A DNA stretch of 64,000 bases, taken from the NCBI RefSeq assembly GCF_014695585.1, contig NZ_JACJON010000046.1:1-64000 (forward strand), read 5' to 3'. Position numbers and translations under genes: made by a program. This document shows, one piece after another, positions 28,828 through 36,619 of this stretch; position 1 is the first letter of the stretch; each line of letters starts with the position of its first letter. The stretch comes from Microcoleus sp. FACHB-831 (GTDB lineage Bacteria > Cyanobacteriota > Cyanobacteriia > Cyanobacteriales > FACHB-T130). A model generated the notes under the pieces. That model worked only from the letters and a program-made list of their open reading frames with translations, was not told the DNA's origin and searched no databases.

Positions 28828-30213
28828 TTACTCTTGTGCCCCAGATGCTTTCAACATTTGCGCGACATTTGGATAACCGTTAAACTCAGCGATCGCTAAT
28901 GCTGTATATCCGCCCTGATTTTTCAGGTTTACATCTGCACCAGCACTTAGCAATACTTGTACTGCATCCCCATGACCGCGATGGGTTGCCCACATCAAAG
29001 CAGTTGCGCCAGCTTTATCTTGAATATTTACATCAGCGCCTTTAGCTACCAACTCTTGAATCGCGTCTGTATAGCCGCGATCGCATGCTTTCATCAGCGC
29101 CGTCTTTCCGTCGTCTGCTTTGGTGTTAGCATCCGCACCCGCCGCAAGTAATACTTTGACGGTTTCAGCGTGCCCGTTAGATGCAGCTAAAGTTAAAGCT
29201 GTCTCGCCAAAATTTTTGCTATTTGCATTGCTTTCCTTCTGCACCAGCGCCTCCACAATTTCAGCGTTACCATGCAAGGCTGCAACTAATAAAGGAGTGT
29301 CTCCCAGATTATTTCTTCCCTGGCAATCAGCGCCTCGGTTAAGTAAAATCTCGACAACATCAACATACCCTTCTACAACAGCTACATTGAGAGCTGTCTC
29401 GCCATCTTTGTCTCTGATATTGAGATCCGCTCCGCCATCAAGCAAAATCGATACCGTGTCGATTTTGCCAGCAGCAGCTGCTGCCATTAGTGCGGTTCCA
29501 CCATCTATGTTTTTGGCATTGACATCAGCACCAGCTGTTAGTAATGCTTGCACAACATTAGCGTGGCCTTGGTCTGCTGCTAGGGTTAAAGCAGTTTCCC
29601 CCTCTTTGTCTTTAGCATTGACATCAGCGTTGTTGATTAATAGTTGGACGACTGCTAAATCGCCAGTTTCAGCTGCTGCCATAAGCATATTTCTGCCATC
29701 TTTTGTTGTGGCCTTGGCATCAGCTCCGGATTCTAATAAAATTTGTACGGTTTTGGCGTGGCCTTGCGCGATCGCCACATTCAAGGCTGTATCTTCATCC
29801 TTATCTTTGGTATTGACATCAGCACCCGCATCAAGCAAAATTTGCACGATGCTACTATGTCCTTTCGCCGCCGCCGCCATTAATGCTGTGCTGCCGTCAT
29901 CATTTTTCGCATTCACATCAGCGCCGACTTTGACCAACTCGCGCACTATATCAACTTGATTAGCGGCGGCTGCTATCATCAAAGCCGTCAGGCCATAAAG
30001 TTTTCTAGGCTGGTTGACCTTCGCACCAGCTTCCAGCAGCACTCGGACAATCTCGGTATAGCCATTTCTTGTGGCAAACATTAAAGCGGTTGTGCCGTCT
30101 TTATCCGCTCCGTTGACGTTAGCATCATTAGCGAGTAGTGCTTTTACTCTATTGATGTCTCCATTCTGAGCCGCCCGTCTTAATAAGATATCTTTATCTT
30201 TAGTGCTAGTCAT
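28828..30213 (-). CDS. Ankyrin-repeat protein
   Basis: 461 residues made almost entirely of about 14 ankyrin repeats of 33 residues, each with the pattern (T/A)AL-x-x-A-x-x-x-GH-x-x-x-V-x-x-LL-x-x-GADVN-x-K. No other domain, signal peptide or membrane segment is seen. Such proteins bind other proteins; the partner here is unknown. Repeats 4, 7 and 8 are close to consensus, while 6 and 10 are one residue short. The gene lies upstream of the GHMP kinase on the same strand, 86 bp away, so all three minus-strand genes could share a transcript. Confidence 0.93.
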   Translation of the reverse strand: MTSTKDKDILLRRAAQNGDINRVKALLANDANVNGADKDGTTALMFATRNGYTEIVRVLLEAGAKVNQPRKLYGLTALMIAAAANQVDIVRELVKVGADVNAKNDDGSTALMAAAAKGHSSIVQILLDAGADVNTKDKDEDTALNVAIAQGHAKTVQILLESGADAKATTKDGRNMLMAAAETGDLAVVQLLINNADVNAKDKEGETALTLAADQGHANVVQALLTAGADVNAKNIDGGTALMAAAAAGKIDTVSILLDGGADLNIRDKDGETALNVAVVEGYVDVVEILLNRGADCQGRNNLGDTPLLVAALHGNAEIVEALVQKESNANSKNFGETALTLAASNGHAETVKVLLAAGADANTKADDGKTALMKACDRGYTDAIQELVAKGADVNIQDKAGATALMWATHRGHGDAVQVLLSAGADVNLKNQGGYTALAIAEFNGYPNVAQMLKASGAQE

Positions 30214-30325
30214 TGCCCCTTCATTTCCATCCCCAGCAATGTCAACTTAGCGTTAAATCAGGCTTTTGAGAAGGCGGTGCGGGGGGAGCATTCCATTTAT
30301 GCAATCAAATATGCGATTAGAGCGA

Positions 30326-30569
30326 TTATTCCCCAAGTTTGCTGAGAACAAAGGCGGCGAGAAACCCCAAGACGGTGATTAAGCCAGCAAAGTCGTGGGT
30401 TTGCTCGAAGGCTTCTGGAATCATTGTGTCGGATATCATAGCCAGAATTGCGCCTGCGGCGATCGCTCTATTGGGGAATCGTGGCATAATAGCCCACTAC
30501 TGCGCCAATTAGCAGCGCCGATCCGCCAACTAAACCCCAGAATCCCGCCTGCAACCAGACTGGCAACAT
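30326..30569 (-). pseudogene. ZIP-family metal transporter, internal-deletion remnant
   Basis: The first part reads MLPVWLQAGFWGLVGGSALL and ends at a stop after ATIPQ. One base out of frame, the sequence continues RAIAAGAILAMISDTMIPEA and ends in LSKLGE followed by TAA. From memory these are the N- and C-terminal ends of a cyanobacterial ZIP-type transporter of roughly 250 residues, with the middle missing. The junction falls on the HIP1-containing GAGCGATCGCCGCA, which would encode Ala-Ile-Ala-Ala in both parts. A deletion between two HIP1 copies is a plausible cause (inference). No functional product is expected. Confidence 0.7.
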
Positions 30570-30725
30570 CAGACACTCTCCCTAGTAGCCAACCAAACCG
30601 TTATATCTTTAACAGGTTTACTACAAGCTCAACATCAGGCAGCCGAGGTATTACGATTACCCAAAAAGCGATGGGGATAATTATGCTAATTTTTATGAAG
30701 TTTCTTAAACGATCCAGAGAACACC

Positions 30726-31196
30726 ATGAGTTTTGAGATCCCCGCATCGGTTAAAGTTTGGAGCCAATTTTTTCACCCCGTTTTAATGTGGGTGTTGTTA
30801 GCCGTGTCCCTATATGCCCTTTATTTGGGCGTTCTAGTCCGACGTACCAGAACGGCGGAAGGAGAAGCCAAGAAAGAGCTAATCAAGGGCAAGTTCAGCG
30901 TCAAGCACTATCAAATCGGATCGTTGCTCTTGGCGCTGATGATCGTTGGTTCGCTGGGGGGAATGGCTATCACCTACATCAACAATGGCAAACTGTTTGT
31001 AGGGCCGCACCTGCTGGCTGGGTTAGGCATGACAGGACTGATTGCGACTTCGGCGGCTCTTTCGCCTTATATGCAGAAAGGAAAAGACTGGGCGCGTTAC
31101 ACGCACATTGTCCTGAATTCAGCCCTATTGGCACTGTTTAGCTGGCAAGCGGTGACAGGGATGCAAATTGTGCAAAGAATTATCAGCAAAATGTAG
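30726..31196 (+). CDS. DUF4079-family membrane protein
   Basis: 156 residues with four predicted membrane helices: about 16-35 (VLMWVLLAVSLYALYLGVLV), 62-82 (IGSLLLALMIVGSLGGMAI), 92-112 (LLAGLGMTGLIATSAAL) and 125-145. This matches the DUF4079 family found in cyanobacteria and plastid-bearing organisms, whose histidine pattern (HPVL, HYQIG, GPHLLAG, YTHIVLN) recalls haem-binding membrane proteins; function is not established. The start ATG at 30726 overlaps no other gene. It stands alone on the plus strand. Confidence 0.82.
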   Translation: MSFEIPASVKVWSQFFHPVLMWVLLAVSLYALYLGVLVRRTRTAEGEAKKELIKGKFSVKHYQIGSLLLALMIVGSLGGMAITYINNGKLFVGPHLLAGLGMTGLIATSAALSPYMQKGKDWARYTHIVLNSALLALFSWQAVTGMQIVQRIISKM

Positions 31197-31254
31197 TAAT
31201 TCAAATTAGGGATTGGGGATTGGCAAGAGTCGCTGCGCTCCAGTTTTGCGTTTT

Positions 31255-31288
31255 GAGTTATGAGTTTTGAATTTATAACTCATAACTC
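31255..31288. terminator. Hairpin between convergent genes
   Basis: GAGTTATGAGTT (31255-31266) pairs with AACTCATAACTC (31277-31288). It lies between the convergent DUF4079 and DUF1997 genes and could serve both. The sequence is close to the hemB terminator. Confidence 0.7.
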
Positions 31289-31307
31289 CACCATTCCCCA
31301 TTCCCCA

Positions 31308-31982
31308 TTACCCCTTTTTAGATTTTTTTGGGGGGAAGGGGATGCCTAAAGCGGTGTGGAAATCTTCCTGAGTCTTGAAGGTTAAGCGGCGAGAGACTTG
31401 GCGGACAATCTGGCTGAGGATGCGATCGCCCGTTTTTTGCAGTAAAGACTTCTGTAACTTATAAATAAACTTGGGAAACCGCAGGTAAACGGCCACCTCC
31501 AACTGCCACTCAACTCGCGTCATCGGAACCCCATCTGTCGTTACTTCCACCAGATGCATAGACGATTTATAGTCAACGTCATACCCTGGGGGGACGTAAT
31601 TAGGAATCGGTACCGTCTGGATGCGATAGACTCCTGCTTCTGCTGGTAGCAACTCCAAGCCTATTTTTGGTTCCACTTCGTAACCAAAAGCACCAAAACG
31701 ACCGATAGTAAGCGCATAGGCGTTATCGCCCAAAGGCTCAACTTTCATAGGTTCGGCGCACTCTCCAAACCAACCTTGGTGGCTATCGAGGTAATTAGCA
31801 ACCGTTTTAGCATCAGCATAAAGCTCCATGCAGCTTTCAAAATGAGTCTGGAAGCACATCGGGCTAGTAGCATTCTGTGCTAATTCTGATGCTTCTTCGA
31901 CCTTTTCTGCTCCGATTGACGTAGCCTTCAAAAGTGCCGAGGAAACCTCTATAGGTTGGTTTTGAGCAAATTGCGACTGCAT
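31308..31982 (-). CDS. DUF1997-family protein
   Basis: 224 residues, matching the DUF1997 family of cyanobacteria and plants; function unknown. The conserved core includes MELYADAKTVANYLDSHQGWF, FGAFGYEVEPKIGLELLP and IPNYVPPGYDVDYKSSMHL. This layout resembles START/SRPBCC-like lipid-binding folds (inference only). There is no signal peptide. A conserved C-terminal helical region ends in PFPPKKSKKG. Single gene on the minus strand, divergent from the SDR gene. Confidence 0.82.
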   Translation of the reverse strand: MQSQFAQNQPIEVSSALLKATSIGAEKVEEASELAQNATSPMCFQTHFESCMELYADAKTVANYLDSHQGWFGECAEPMKVEPLGDNAYALTIGRFGAFGYEVEPKIGLELLPAEAGVYRIQTVPIPNYVPPGYDVDYKSSMHLVEVTTDGVPMTRVEWQLEVAVYLRFPKFIYKLQKSLLQKTGDRILSQIVRQVSRRLTFKTQEDFHTALGIPFPPKKSKKG

Positions 31983-32251
31983 AAGACGCTCTCCTGCGTT
32001 GGTTGCGGTTTGCTTATATCAAGTGTTCCCACTTGGGGGTTAAATATTCACAAGACTATCGCTTGTTATCGGTATTCCCGCCTCTGCCTAAAAACTGAGT
32101 GGGGACTCTCCGGGGAAAAGAACAAGACGAGCTGCCTTATACAAAGTTCATACAATTGGAAAAGTCGAGTTTACTGCCTAACGAGAGACTTTTTCCTTTA
32201 CCCATAGCCTGTATCTTGAGGATCGACCATGAGTAATTTACGGAGAAAAGC

Positions 32252-32911
32252 ATGAAAGCATTTGTAGCAGGGGCAACAGGTGAAACGGGTCGCCGGATTG
32301 TACAAGAGCTAGTTAAGCGAAATATTCCCGTCCGGGCATTAGTTAGGAACTTAGAGAAAGCTAGAGAAATTCTGCCATCTGAGACAGAGTTAGTAGTCGG
32401 CGACGTGCTAAATCCAGAGAGTATCAGGGCTGGATTGGCAGATAGTACCGTACTGCTATGCGCTACTGGTGCAGCGCCCAGCTTTGACCCTACTGGCCCG
32501 TATAAGGTGGACTACGAAGGAACTAAAAATCTGGTGGATGCGGCAAAGGCTAAGGGTATCGAGCATTTTGTCCTAGTTTCGTCTTTATGTACCTCCCAGT
32601 TATTTCATCCGCTAAATTTGTTCTGGTTAATTTTAGTGTGGAAGAAACAAGCGGAAGAGTATATCGACAAAAGTGGTATTAACTATACAATTGTGCGGCC
32701 CGGTGGCCTCAAGAATGAAGATAACCCATACCCAATCGTGATGTCTTCCGCAGATACACTGTTTGATGGCAGCATTCCGCGTACTAAGGTGGCGCAAGTC
32801 GCTGTTGAGGCACTGTTTCAACCAAGTGCGCGGAATAAAGTTGTGGAGATTGTAGCTAAGAGTGAGGCTCCGGAAAAAACTTGGGAGCAACTGTTTGCTG
32901 GTGTGGCATGA
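32252..32911 (+). CDS. NmrA-like NAD(P)-binding SDR protein
   Basis: Atypical short-chain dehydrogenase of 219 residues. The N-terminal dinucleotide motif is GATGETGRR (7-15). R30 in VRALVRNLEKAR suggests NADP(H) preference. VGDVLNPESI, the ATGAAPS strand and LVSSLCTS are typical of the NmrA/Ycf39-like group, followed by YTIVRPGGLKNE. These proteins often reduce or sense redox cofactors in photosynthetic organisms; the substrate is unknown. GGAG lies 8 nt before the ATG. Its stop codon overlaps the start of the muramidase gene (ATGA), so the two are translationally coupled. Confidence 0.9.
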   Translation: MKAFVAGATGETGRRIVQELVKRNIPVRALVRNLEKAREILPSETELVVGDVLNPESIRAGLADSTVLLCATGAAPSFDPTGPYKVDYEGTKNLVDAAKAKGIEHFVLVSSLCTSQLFHPLNLFWLILVWKKQAEEYIDKSGINYTIVRPGGLKNEDNPYPIVMSSADTLFDGSIPRTKVAQVAVEALFQPSARNKVVEIVAKSEAPEKTWEQLFAGVA

Positions 32912-33546
32912 GTAAAGTTTCAGTAATAGGGCGATCGCGTATTGCAGGCACAATTGGTTTAGCGTGCTTGCTTTTGTCCTTGCATGGCTGTGGGGATGCA
33001 CCTACAGGGCTTAATAATAGTAGTCGTCTGCCGCCTCTGGTTATGCAGGGGGGCGATCCGTACATTCGTGCATTGATGCGGACGATATCTGCTAGTGAAT
33101 CGAATGTTAAGCAACCATATTTTGTACTGTATGGGGGCGATCGCGTCAAAGACCTCAGCCGTCATCCCAGCCAATGCGTCACAATTACTGTCGGCCCAAA
33201 TAAGGGAAATTGCTCAACTGCTGCTGGACGTTATCAAATGATAAACCGAACCTGGGATGAAAAAGCTAAAGCCTATCACCCAAAGCCGTCCCAGTTTCTG
33301 TTTTGGAAGTCTTATAGTTTTGAGCCTCAATATCAGGATGCCGTAGTTTATGCTTGGTTAAAAGACCGTCGAGCTTGGGGTGCGGATATTTCTTCTTTGC
33401 TCCAACAGGGGAAGTTAGATCGGGTATTGCGCCTGCTGTCTGGCACTTGGACAAGTTTAGGTTATGGAATTGAAAATAATTCTAATACTGGTAACTTGCC
33501 AAGAGTTTATCAGCAAATGCTGCAAGAGGAATTAGCAGCTAGCTGA
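32908..33546 (+). CDS. Lambda-lysozyme-type muramidase, probable lipoprotein
   Basis: 212 residues. An N-terminal hydrophobic segment ends in LSLHGC, a lipobox-like site (C28) with an unusual His at -2, so outer- or inner-membrane anchoring is likely but not certain. The domain matches the phage-lambda endolysin type (GH104, lytic transglycosylase): SASES with catalytic E64, LSRHPSQCVTI, STAAGRYQMINRTWD and a final SLGYG element. It would cut peptidoglycan glycan strands. Translationally coupled to the upstream SDR. There is no holin or phage gene nearby, so a housekeeping cell-wall role is more likely than phage lysis. Confidence 0.85.
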   Translation: MSKVSVIGRSRIAGTIGLACLLLSLHGCGDAPTGLNNSSRLPPLVMQGGDPYIRALMRTISASESNVKQPYFVLYGGDRVKDLSRHPSQCVTITVGPNKGNCSTAAGRYQMINRTWDEKAKAYHPKPSQFLFWKSYSFEPQYQDAVVYAWLKDRRAWGADISSLLQQGKLDRVLRLLSGTWTSLGYGIENNSNTGNLPRVYQQMLQEELAAS

Positions 33547-33949
33547 ATACGAAAATAAGGCACCAGACCCAAGTTTTTGTTTTCCGGGCTTATGCCTGGA
33601 AATAAGGCTATGACTTACGCAAATTGACCGTTTCACTCTCATCTGTAGGGGCATATAGGTATGCGCCCCTACAGCTGGGAGTTGGTGAGTAAGTCTTAGA
33701 AGCGTTTGATTTTCTGCATTTATTTGTTATGAGTACTTAACCATGAAAAAATATTCAATTGTCTTTCAGTTCAATTAATATATTATTTTTAATTTGCATA
33801 TAAAACCTCTATTCTCGGAAGCTGGAAGGATAAAAATTACTGTTTTGTTAGAATATTTCAAATAATTAGGTTTTGGGAAGAAATCACTCTATACTGCGTC
33901 TAACAAGAAAACACTATAAAATTTTTAATTATAATTATAAATTTAAAGT
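33547..33949. other. AT-rich spacer with one hairpin
   Basis: About 400 bp without a gene. It contains the hairpin at 33643-33674 and then an A/T-rich stretch (33720-33949) that probably holds the promoter of the downstream hydrolase. Confidence 0.6.
33643..33674. terminator. GC-rich hairpin (dispersed repeat type)
   Basis: CTGTAGGGGC (33643-33652) pairs with GCCCCTACAG (33665-33674). The GTAGGGGC arm also occurs in the EF-G terminator. This is a common cyanobacterial palindrome type. Confidence 0.7.
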
Positions 33950-35182
33950 ATGAGCAGGCACAAGTTCAGAGGTTTACTAGCTCATTTAATTATTGCCAAC
34001 GTCACGAGTTTATTTATAAGCCCGCAGGCATACAGCAGACAAATAATTTATAATAGTATTGACTCATCCTCACAGCAGCAGCCACTAAGTAAAAACCTGG
34101 AGTTTTCGCCCCAAGCTCAATATCTGTGGGAAAAATATGTCGAAAATGTTAAAGCAGAACCACTACAAAACAACTGTATACCGCGACGATTTTCTCCACC
34201 TAAAATTGCTAAATATCGTGGAACAGTCATCTTATTTCATGGTTTCAGTGCTTGCCCGCAGCAGTTGTTTGAGTTGGCAGATCGGTTAAGGAAAGAGGGC
34301 TATGAGGTGCTGCTTCCTCTAAATCCAGGTCACGGTCGCCTTCCTAAAAATGGCAGAGATGTTATTGATTATATGCCAAGTATTGATAACTGGGAAAGAT
34401 ATGAGGAACTTGCAGATCGGATGAACGAGATTGCTGTAAACGTAGGAGGAACGCGGATTGTTGGCGGACTTTCTATTGGTGGAGCGATCGCAGCTTTGGC
34501 GACTAATAAATTTCCAGATTTGTACAACCGTCAAATTTTATTTACTCCTTTATTTAAGCTTTCGACAAGTATTATAACAAGTGAATTACAGAAGGATACA
34601 AAACGAAGCCAAGATACAGTAGTAGATAAATTAGTTGAACAAGTTGATAATTTAGCAAACCAGCGCGTTGGCTGGGGAAAAGTTTGTCAAGAAGAAAGAG
34701 CGGCAAATCGTGCAGGTTATTGCGAATTTAAAATAAAACATATTGCGGCAGTCGCCATTTTTGGCAGATACGTGCTTGGTCAACTTAAACCGACTAAAAC
34801 AGGTACTCAAGTTGTTGGTGTAGAGGGTGATGTGTTGGCAAGTAGTGCTGGAATTAAAACAGCGATCGCCCGGTTAAAGAGTAAAAAAAATGTGCCAGAA
34901 CAAAAATCAGTCAAAGATAAAATAACCTCCTTTCCTATATTTAATATTAATCAATCAGATACATTGTCTGAAAGCCAGATAAAAGACCAAACTTTTGTAA
35001 ATGCGTGCTTTTATCAAAAAGGAGTAAATCACTCACTCTTATCAAGGTTTGATGCGCCTAAAGAAGATAAATTTTGGATAGAAGGACTTTTGGAACAGAC
35101 GACGATGTTCGTCACATCAGGCAAGCCTTTTGATATAGGTGGCGCCAGTTCAGAAACTCCTCTGCAACGATGCAAAATTTGA
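33950..35182 (+). CDS. Secreted alpha/beta hydrolase
   Basis: 410 residues. An N-terminal signal-like segment (about 5-28) ends near SPQAYS, so export is probable. The hydrolase core has LFHGFSACP (about 95-103), the nucleophile elbow GLSIGGA with S175 and LLPLNPGHGR, resembling carboxylesterase/lysophospholipase-type enzymes. A conserved-looking HSLLSRFDAP near the C-terminus contains the likely catalytic His. Several cysteines (C76, C102, and near the end) could form disulphides outside the cytoplasm. Substrate unknown. The upstream region is very AT-rich, which suits a regulated promoter. Confidence 0.85.
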   Translation: MSRHKFRGLLAHLIIANVTSLFISPQAYSRQIIYNSIDSSSQQQPLSKNLEFSPQAQYLWEKYVENVKAEPLQNNCIPRRFSPPKIAKYRGTVILFHGFSACPQQLFELADRLRKEGYEVLLPLNPGHGRLPKNGRDVIDYMPSIDNWERYEELADRMNEIAVNVGGTRIVGGLSIGGAIAALATNKFPDLYNRQILFTPLFKLSTSIITSELQKDTKRSQDTVVDKLVEQVDNLANQRVGWGKVCQEERAANRAGYCEFKIKHIAAVAIFGRYVLGQLKPTKTGTQVVGVEGDVLASSAGIKTAIARLKSKKNVPEQKSVKDKITSFPIFNINQSDTLSESQIKDQTFVNACFYQKGVNHSLLSRFDAPKEDKFWIEGLLEQTTMFVTSGKPFDIGGASSETPLQRCKI

Positions 35183-35236
35183 TGCCTGGTTTGGGTGAAT
35201 ACATCATGCATCTGTAAGGAAATTCATAGTTGATCG

Positions 35237-35261
35237 TTCATTGCTGTAATGCAGCAATGAA
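35237..35261 (+). terminator. Hairpin after the secreted hydrolase
   Basis: TTCATTGCTG (35237-35246) pairs with CAGCAATGAA (35252-35261) around a 5-nt loop. It lies 54 bp after the hydrolase stop and on the 3' side of the convergent mini-pilin gene. Confidence 0.6.
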
Positions 35262-35288
35262 TGATGAATGAGGAGAGCTGTAGAATCG

Positions 35289-35486
35289 TTAACGAAGCAG
35301 CAATATAGGGCGGCTAGGCGAACCAATACTGCTGCCTAAAGGCGAGGGGGTCAAAAAAATGGGTAAAGCCATAATTAAGATTGCAATAACAAAAACATGA
35401 GCCAGCATATCAATAGTGGTGAAGCCTTTATTTTTAATATTTTTTACCCGCGATAACAGATGTTGAGCGTGGCGATGATTATTCAT
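35289..35486 (-). CDS. Short type IV pilin-like (prepilin N-terminal) protein
   Basis: 65 residues. A basic leader of about 21 residues ends in KNKG and is followed by FTTIDMLAHVFVIAILIMAL, a classic prepilin peptidase site plus hydrophobic helix. Position +5 of the mature protein, normally Glu, is Asp here. Only about 25 residues follow the helix, ending in PILLLR, so it is much shorter than a major pilin. It could be a minor pilin-like peptide, or a truncated gene. The RBS is weak. No other pilus gene lies in the window. Confidence 0.55.
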   Translation of the reverse strand: MNNHRHAQHLLSRVKNIKNKGFTTIDMLAHVFVIAILIMALPIFLTPSPLGSSIGSPSRPILLLR

Positions 35487-35744
35487 AAATATCTTTTGAA
35501 ATCTATATTTCTATTAATAAAGGGATAAAGAGCAAATGACTACCGTTTTTATGAGTAACTTCTAAGAGGTGTGCGATCGCGCCTTATCCGTAAAAACCCC
35601 TGCAAATCAGCCAAAGTGGGCACAGGGATACTAATAGTACAAAGTTAATATTGTCGATAGGGATACATTTTAAATTGCCCAATACCCTTTAAGATAAAGC
35701 CACTTAAGCTAGACAAAACTAATAAAATGCACTTGGGAGCATCC

Positions 35745-36482
35745 ATGAGTAAAGACGCATCCGATCAGATGAATATGTCAAACTCAAATACCCTGAAAAA
35801 CCTGGAAGCAGCCTTCGGGGGTGAATCAATGGCTAATCGCAAATATCTATTTTTTGCAGATGTGGCTAGTAATCTTGGCTTTAAAGATGTGGCGAAGCTG
35901 TTTAAAGAAACCGCTGCACAAGAGACGCAACACGCCTTTGCTCACTTTTCTTTATTACATCCAGAACTGGTGGTAAAAGACCCAGCGACACTAACTGATG
36001 CTCAAAAGCAGGAAATTGTAGCTCGTTGCCTAGCCTTGGCTGTAGAGGGCGAGACTTATGAGTACACTACAATGTATCCAGATTTTGCAGCAGATGCGGT
36101 GCGCGATCGCGATAGTGCGGCTGTTGTAGAATTTGAAGCCCAAGCTGAAGAATCTGCCGATCATGCTCGCATTTTTCGTGAAGCTGCCCATCGCTTTGGT
36201 TTACTTAAACACGTAGAAAATTACCATGCCGATCTTTACACTGACGCACTCCAAGTATTAGAGGGCGGACAGCCTTCAACCAGAGTACCTGGCAACGATC
36301 CAGCTACTCGCAAGTGGATCTGCAAGCAATGCAGCATGATTTACGATCCTGTTGCAGGAGATCCCGATTCAGGAATTGCCCCCGGTACGCGCTTTGAAGA
36401 TATTCCAGAAGATTGGATTTGCCCCATATGCGGTGCAAGCAAAAATTTGTTTACGCCATTTGAAGAGAAAGCGGCGGCGTAG
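35745..36482 (+). CDS. Rubrerythrin
   Basis: Non-haem di-iron peroxidase that detoxifies hydrogen peroxide. 245 residues from the ATG at 35745, which follows GGGAG; an in-frame ATG six codons upstream is less likely. The ferritin-like domain has the expected carboxylates and histidines ([25 protein letters not shown]). The C-terminal rubredoxin-like domain has two CxxC pairs: [10 protein letters not shown] and CPICGASK. Domain order is that of a classical rubrerythrin. It stands alone, with a bidirectional terminator downstream. Confidence 0.95.
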   Translation: MSKDASDQMNMSNSNTLKNLEAAFGGESMANRKYLFFADVASNLGFKDVAKLFKETAAQETQHAFAHFSLLHPELVVKDPATLTDAQKQEIVARCLALAVEGETYEYTTMYPDFAADAVRDRDSAAVVEFEAQAEESADHARIFREAAHRFGLLKHVENYHADLYTDALQVLEGGQPSTRVPGNDPATRKWICKQCSMIYDPVAGDPDSGIAPGTRFEDIPEDWICPICGASKNLFTPFEEKAAA

Positions 36483-36549
36483 CTGAAAGAGGCGATCGCG
36501 CTTCGCGTCAAAGGATCTCAATAATCAACTAATTTCTATCTAAAACAGC

Positions 36550-36590
36550 TTAGTGGGATGAGCCGAAAGGCTCATCCCACTAAAAATCAT
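36550..36590. terminator. Bidirectional terminator between rubrerythrin and PEP-CTERM gene
   Basis: A perfect 15-bp stem (TTAGTGGGATGAGCC with its complement) closed by a GAAA tetraloop. A-rich and T-rich flanks sit on either side, so it could stop transcription from both convergent genes. Confidence 0.85.
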
Positions 36591-36619
36591 AGTTGTGTAA
36601 TTTGCTTAACAGGTAAGAA

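Noticed and set aside
30595-30680. Plus-strand frame LVANQTVISLTGLLQ... upstream of the DUF4079 gene
   Set aside because: Protein-like but about 30 codons, with no start or known family; too weak to call.
32881-33001. Alternative upstream start for the muramidase (adds nine residues)
   Set aside because: It would sit inside the SDR gene; the ATGA overlap start gives a proper signal sequence.
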